A stretch of DNA of 64,000 nucleotides from contig NW_004454173.1 in NCBI RefSeq assembly GCF_000283155.1, positions 12,035,359-12,099,358 on the forward strand, given 5' to 3'. Below, piece by piece: positions 61,110 through 64,000 of the stretch (position 1 is the stretch's first letter; every line of letters begins with the position of its first letter). The translations under genes and the position numbers were made by a program. Below the pieces are notes generated by a model, which ran no database searches, was not told where the DNA came from, and saw nothing but the letters and a program-made list of their open reading frames with translations. The stretch comes from Ceratotherium simum simum. Its lineage: Eukaryota; Chordata; Mammalia; Perissodactyla; Rhinocerotidae.

Positions 61110-61556
61110 AAAATGTTAATAGGTAACATTTATTGAGCCCCTGCTACTTTGGAGCATTTACTCCTCAAAATGAGTCTTTGTGATACTATTGTTATTTTTA
61201 TAGTACAGGTAAGGAAACCAGCCTAGAAAGGTTAAAAAACTTGTTTATGGGCCGGCCCCGTGGCTTAGCGGTTAAGTGCGCCAGCTCCACTGCTGGCGGC
61301 CCGGGTTCGGATCCCGGGCGCGCACCGCCGCACTGCTTCTCCAGCCATGCTGAGGCCATGTCCCACATACAGCAACTAGAAGGATGTGCAGCTATGACGT
61401 ACAACTATCTGCTGGGGCTTTGGGGGAAAAATAAATAAATAAATTAAAAACAAAAAAACAAAAAAACTTGTTTCGAGTCACACAGCTAGTAGGACCATGA
61501 TCAAGGTCTGTCTTCCTCTAAAACCTGTGGTTTTAACCTCTGTACTGCTGCCCTAG
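61110..61556 (-). mobile_element. MIR SINE, antisense, split by an ERE
   Basis: The left part (61110-61246) reads GGTAACATTTATTGAGCCCC and AGGTAAGGAAACCAGCC. It resumes at 61474 with GAGTCACACAGCTAGTAGG and TTTTAACCTCTGTACTGCTG. Confidence 0.88.
61247..61460 (+). mobile_element. ERE SINE with perfect 13-bp target duplication
   Basis: AAAAAACTTGTTT is at 61234-61246 and 61461-61473. The head GGGCCGGCCCCGTGGCTTAG, GGTTAAGTGCGCCAGCTCC and GGTTCGGATCCCGGGCGCGC are well kept, and an A-rich tail follows. This is a young, clean copy. Confidence 0.98.
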
Positions 61557-61914
61557 ATAATGCACCTAACCAGCAGTTAAAAAGGCACTGATTTGAATGA
61601 TCTTTATAGTGATGGTGATGAATTCCTTTGATTTATCCACACTTAATAGAATGATGTATATCCCAGAGTGGCTTGGTTTGGGGTAAAGGGCATGAAAGTG
61701 TAACAAAAATTTTCTTTGGAGGCCTAGAAACTCTTTACACCTATCTTAAAATAACTGAGGATAATTGGCTCTAGCATCACTGACCAATATGGATACCTAA
61801 ATCAGCGTAGCCCTGTGTCAGATATTTACAGCTAATGCCATCTCACAGTGAATTTGTTCTTAATGTGTTTTAATTTATTCTGTTAACTAACAAAAAGGAA
61901 GAATAATAAAAGCC

Positions 61915-62130
61915 TGGATTCCAGTTCTGGCTACACCACTAATTAGCTTTGGAACCTTGAACAAAGTTGTTTAACCTCTCTGAATCTCTATTTCCTTATC
62001 TATAGGGATACCTATTTTTTCATGATTATTGTGAATTGTTGTAGATGAAATAATTATCTTCAATGCTAAACATAGTGCCTTGAAGATAATGGGAGTACTA
62101 TATATGATAATAGCTATTATTACTGTATTA
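61915..62130 (+). mobile_element. MIR SINE, sense
   Basis: GGATTCCAGTTCTGGCTACA, CTAATTAGCTTTGGAACCTT, TTTAACCTCTCTGAATCTCT and a tail ending ATAATAGCTATTATTAC. Confidence 0.8.
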
Positions 62131-63425
62131 TTATCATTTTCATTACTGACATTAGAACAAACAAGAGTAGGGAATACATTTAAAAAGAAAAGCTTGCTAT
62201 GCAAACTTGAGCCCTTTGAAAACCAGCAGTTTGGTGATAAGCATTCAAATGGACTAATGGGCTCTACCCTTACATTAAAAACATTATAGTCATAGCAGTC
62301 TGTCAATTTGTTTAATTTAAAAGAGTTCTATTATGAATTTAAGTGTATGTTTTACTTTAATATGTGTCTGCGTGTATATATATATTTATTTCTATACATT
62401 GGGATTTTTTTGGAGGAAAGAGTATATGTATGCATCTATTTAAATCTAGACTAATTTAGCTTTGAGTGTTTTGTTTGGTAGAGGTCTTATCCTGATTTCT
62501 CTAATTCAACTTAGTTTATTTTCATCATTGAATTGTAGAGGGAAATAATGTTATGTTTCCATGATAGTACACTTATCTCTTCCAAAGACTGAAATATTAT
62601 TTGAAGATATATTTTATTCAGAAGTTAAGTAAAAATTTACAAATATTTTCATGGTTTTTAAAACAATTTTTTATAAGCCTCTGAACATAAAACTTAATTT
62701 TTGCCTGAGCCCAGTTTCCCCACCTTATAAATGAGAAATAAGCAAAAACAGAATTAGTCATGAGCACTAGTAAACAGAAAAAATATGTTTTCAGAATATG
62801 ATGTCTACTCTAGTATCAGGCATACAAGTAAGATAATCATTATTCTACAAAGAAATTGGAGGAGGAGAAGAGAAAACAACCTAAACTCATTGAGAATTAC
62901 TTGTGTTTCCTCCTCCTTTCCACGCATGCTTTTAACATTGGTTCAACTCTGCTTTGTCTTAAAGCATTTCTTGAAAATTGAAAGAGACAAGTCCCCTTGT
63001 GGAAATTTATTTTTCAAAAAATAATATTATTTATTTTAATATATACTTAGTTTGATATGAACATTTCCTGAAATGTTCTAAATTCCTACTCATGCTAGGG
63101 AATGGCTGGTACAGGAGTATAAGCTAGCTACTTGAGTTTGGGCCTGTATCTTATAAAGGTCTTACCACCATCTTGCAAGAAACCTATGCTTAGAATTTGA
63201 GGATACGTTCCTCGGCCAGACATCCAGAGATACTCGGTGGTTTGCAAGGTTTCCGAGTCTCTTCAACATTTTGTCCTAAGGGTTCTGCTTCTCTTAGTAA
63301 ATTAGTAATTGTAGTGTTATTATTTTATCCTGCCTTTGAACCTTGTATCGAAAAGATTTGCAATAGTGTGAACTGGCAGACAGCCAAGGTCTTTCCATTT
63401 CTTAATGAAGCCATTCACTGCTTTT

Positions 63426-63674
63426 TTAATTTGTAAGACGAGATTTCCAATAATTTATCAGTTTTACTTGGAGCATAAGCTCTGGCAGAAGTTCAGTAAT
63501 CTGCTGTAAATTCAATGCCCCAAAGATATTCTCACCAAAGATTCTTGCCCTTTTGAGTACATGAAAAGAATTAACAATTACTATTGAAAAATGTTGTTGG
63601 AATGTAGAAATTTCTCCAAACACCAATAGTTGTTCAAAGTAGAGTAACTTGATAACAAGGCCAGTATCGGACAC
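63426..63674 (-). other. Unassigned 82-codon open frame
   Basis: It starts MSDTGLVIKLLYFEQLLVFG and ends in a TAA. Composition looks protein-like, yet I recognise no family. It may be a decayed transposase or retrocopy, or chance. No splice sites or promoter support it. Confidence 0.2.
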
Positions 63675-63770
63675 TTATTTTAACCAAGAAAACCTAGAAT
63701 AATATGTCTAAATTTCCCACAACAACCTGTATCTTTGGCCTTTTCTTCCTTTAAAGGTATTCATTTCTTG

Positions 63771-64000
63771 GGGCCAGCCCCGTGGCGTAGCAGTTAAGTG
63801 CGCACGCTCCGCTGCGGGGGCCCGGGGTTCGCTGGTTCGGATCCCGGGGACGCACTGCCACACCGCTTGGCAAGCCATGCTGTGGCGGCGTCCTTTATAA
63901 CGTAGAGGAAGATGGGCACGGATGTTAGCCTAGGACCAGTCTTCCTCAGCAAAAAAAGAGGAGGATTGGCAGATGTTAGCACAGGGCTGATCTCCTCACA
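63771..64000 (+). mobile_element. ERE SINE running to the window end
   Basis: GGGGCCAGCCCCGTGGCGTA head, GTTAAGTGCGCACGCTCCGC, GGTTCGGATCCCGGGG, GGAAGATGGGCACGGATGTT and GGGCTGATCTCCTCACA. It carries an extra CGGGGTTCGCTGG insertion before the T-arm-like box. Its A-tail lies beyond 64000. Confidence 0.93.

Larger units (their letters stand above)
22954..64000 (+). other. FUT8: FUT8 intron following the first coding exon (start only)
   Basis: More than 41 kb follow the donor without a second FUT8 coding exon that I could find, in line with the known great length of this gene. Stretches in which I see no named element include 22960-24050, 25050-25740, 32720-33050, 35110-37430, 42000-42670, 43010-43660, 43860-45060, 45230-46150, 46930-48540, 50540-51130, 51300-52140, 53480-54900, 55560-56770, 56860-58000, 58840-61100, 61560-61910 and 62140-63770. 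Long ORFs there are chance ORFs in AT-rich DNA. Confidence 0.75.

Overview
This window is mammalian nuclear DNA, almost entirely intron. The SINEs point to a perissodactyl (horse, rhinoceros or tapir). Eleven copies or part-copies of a tRNA-derived SINE occur, with the head GGCCGGCCCCGTGGC, the tRNA-like box GGTTAAGTGCGC and the body motif GAGCTAACATC. This is the ERE family that is characteristic of Equidae and their relatives. Old MIR, L2, L1M, MER5A and Tigger fossils form the usual placental background. The sequence is AT-rich and there is no sign of bacterial or plasmid DNA.

The one real protein-coding feature is the first coding exon of FUT8 (alpha-1,6-fucosyltransferase) on the + strand, at about 22527-22953. 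It has a clear acceptor and donor and 203 coding bases. Its 224-nt 5' leader part carries four small upstream ORFs, one of which is a bare start-stop at the exon edge. Everything before it (1-22526) reads as an upstream intron or 5' flank, and everything after it (22954-64000) as the start of a very long intron. I did not find the next FUT8 coding exon.

Layout. About 1.5-12 kb: MIR and L2 fossils, a nearly full-length processed EIF1A pseudogene on the - strand (2077-2506), a perfect RFX-type X-box palindrome (4719), a MIR nested in a MIR, and two antisense L1 fragments. About 13.8-19.2 kb: a mosaic of old L1 broken by an ERE, by a Tigger DNA transposon with recognisable transposase N-terminus, and by a tRNA-Glu-like pseudogene. 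About 19.8-24.6 kb: the FUT8 exon in low-repeat sequence. About 25.7-31.8 kb: long antisense L1, with three ERE pieces and a 100-N assembly gap that splits one of them. About 37.4-42 kb: a second long antisense L1 with a decayed reverse transcriptase. About 42-64 kb: mostly unique intron with L2, MER5A, a palindromic MITE, EREs with clean target-site duplications, a candidate solo LTR with an internal 21-bp repeat array (54907-55556), and a compact pair of perfect hairpins (58767-58831).

No undescribed multi-gene system is visible. The points most worth a second look are the uORF cluster of the FUT8 leader, the double hairpin, the X-box and CRE palindromes inside the intron, the suspicious duplication across the assembly gap, and a non-L1 block of about 340 bp at 18.1-18.4 kb that I could not classify. 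Family names of old repeats are from memory of consensus sequences and were not checked by a search.
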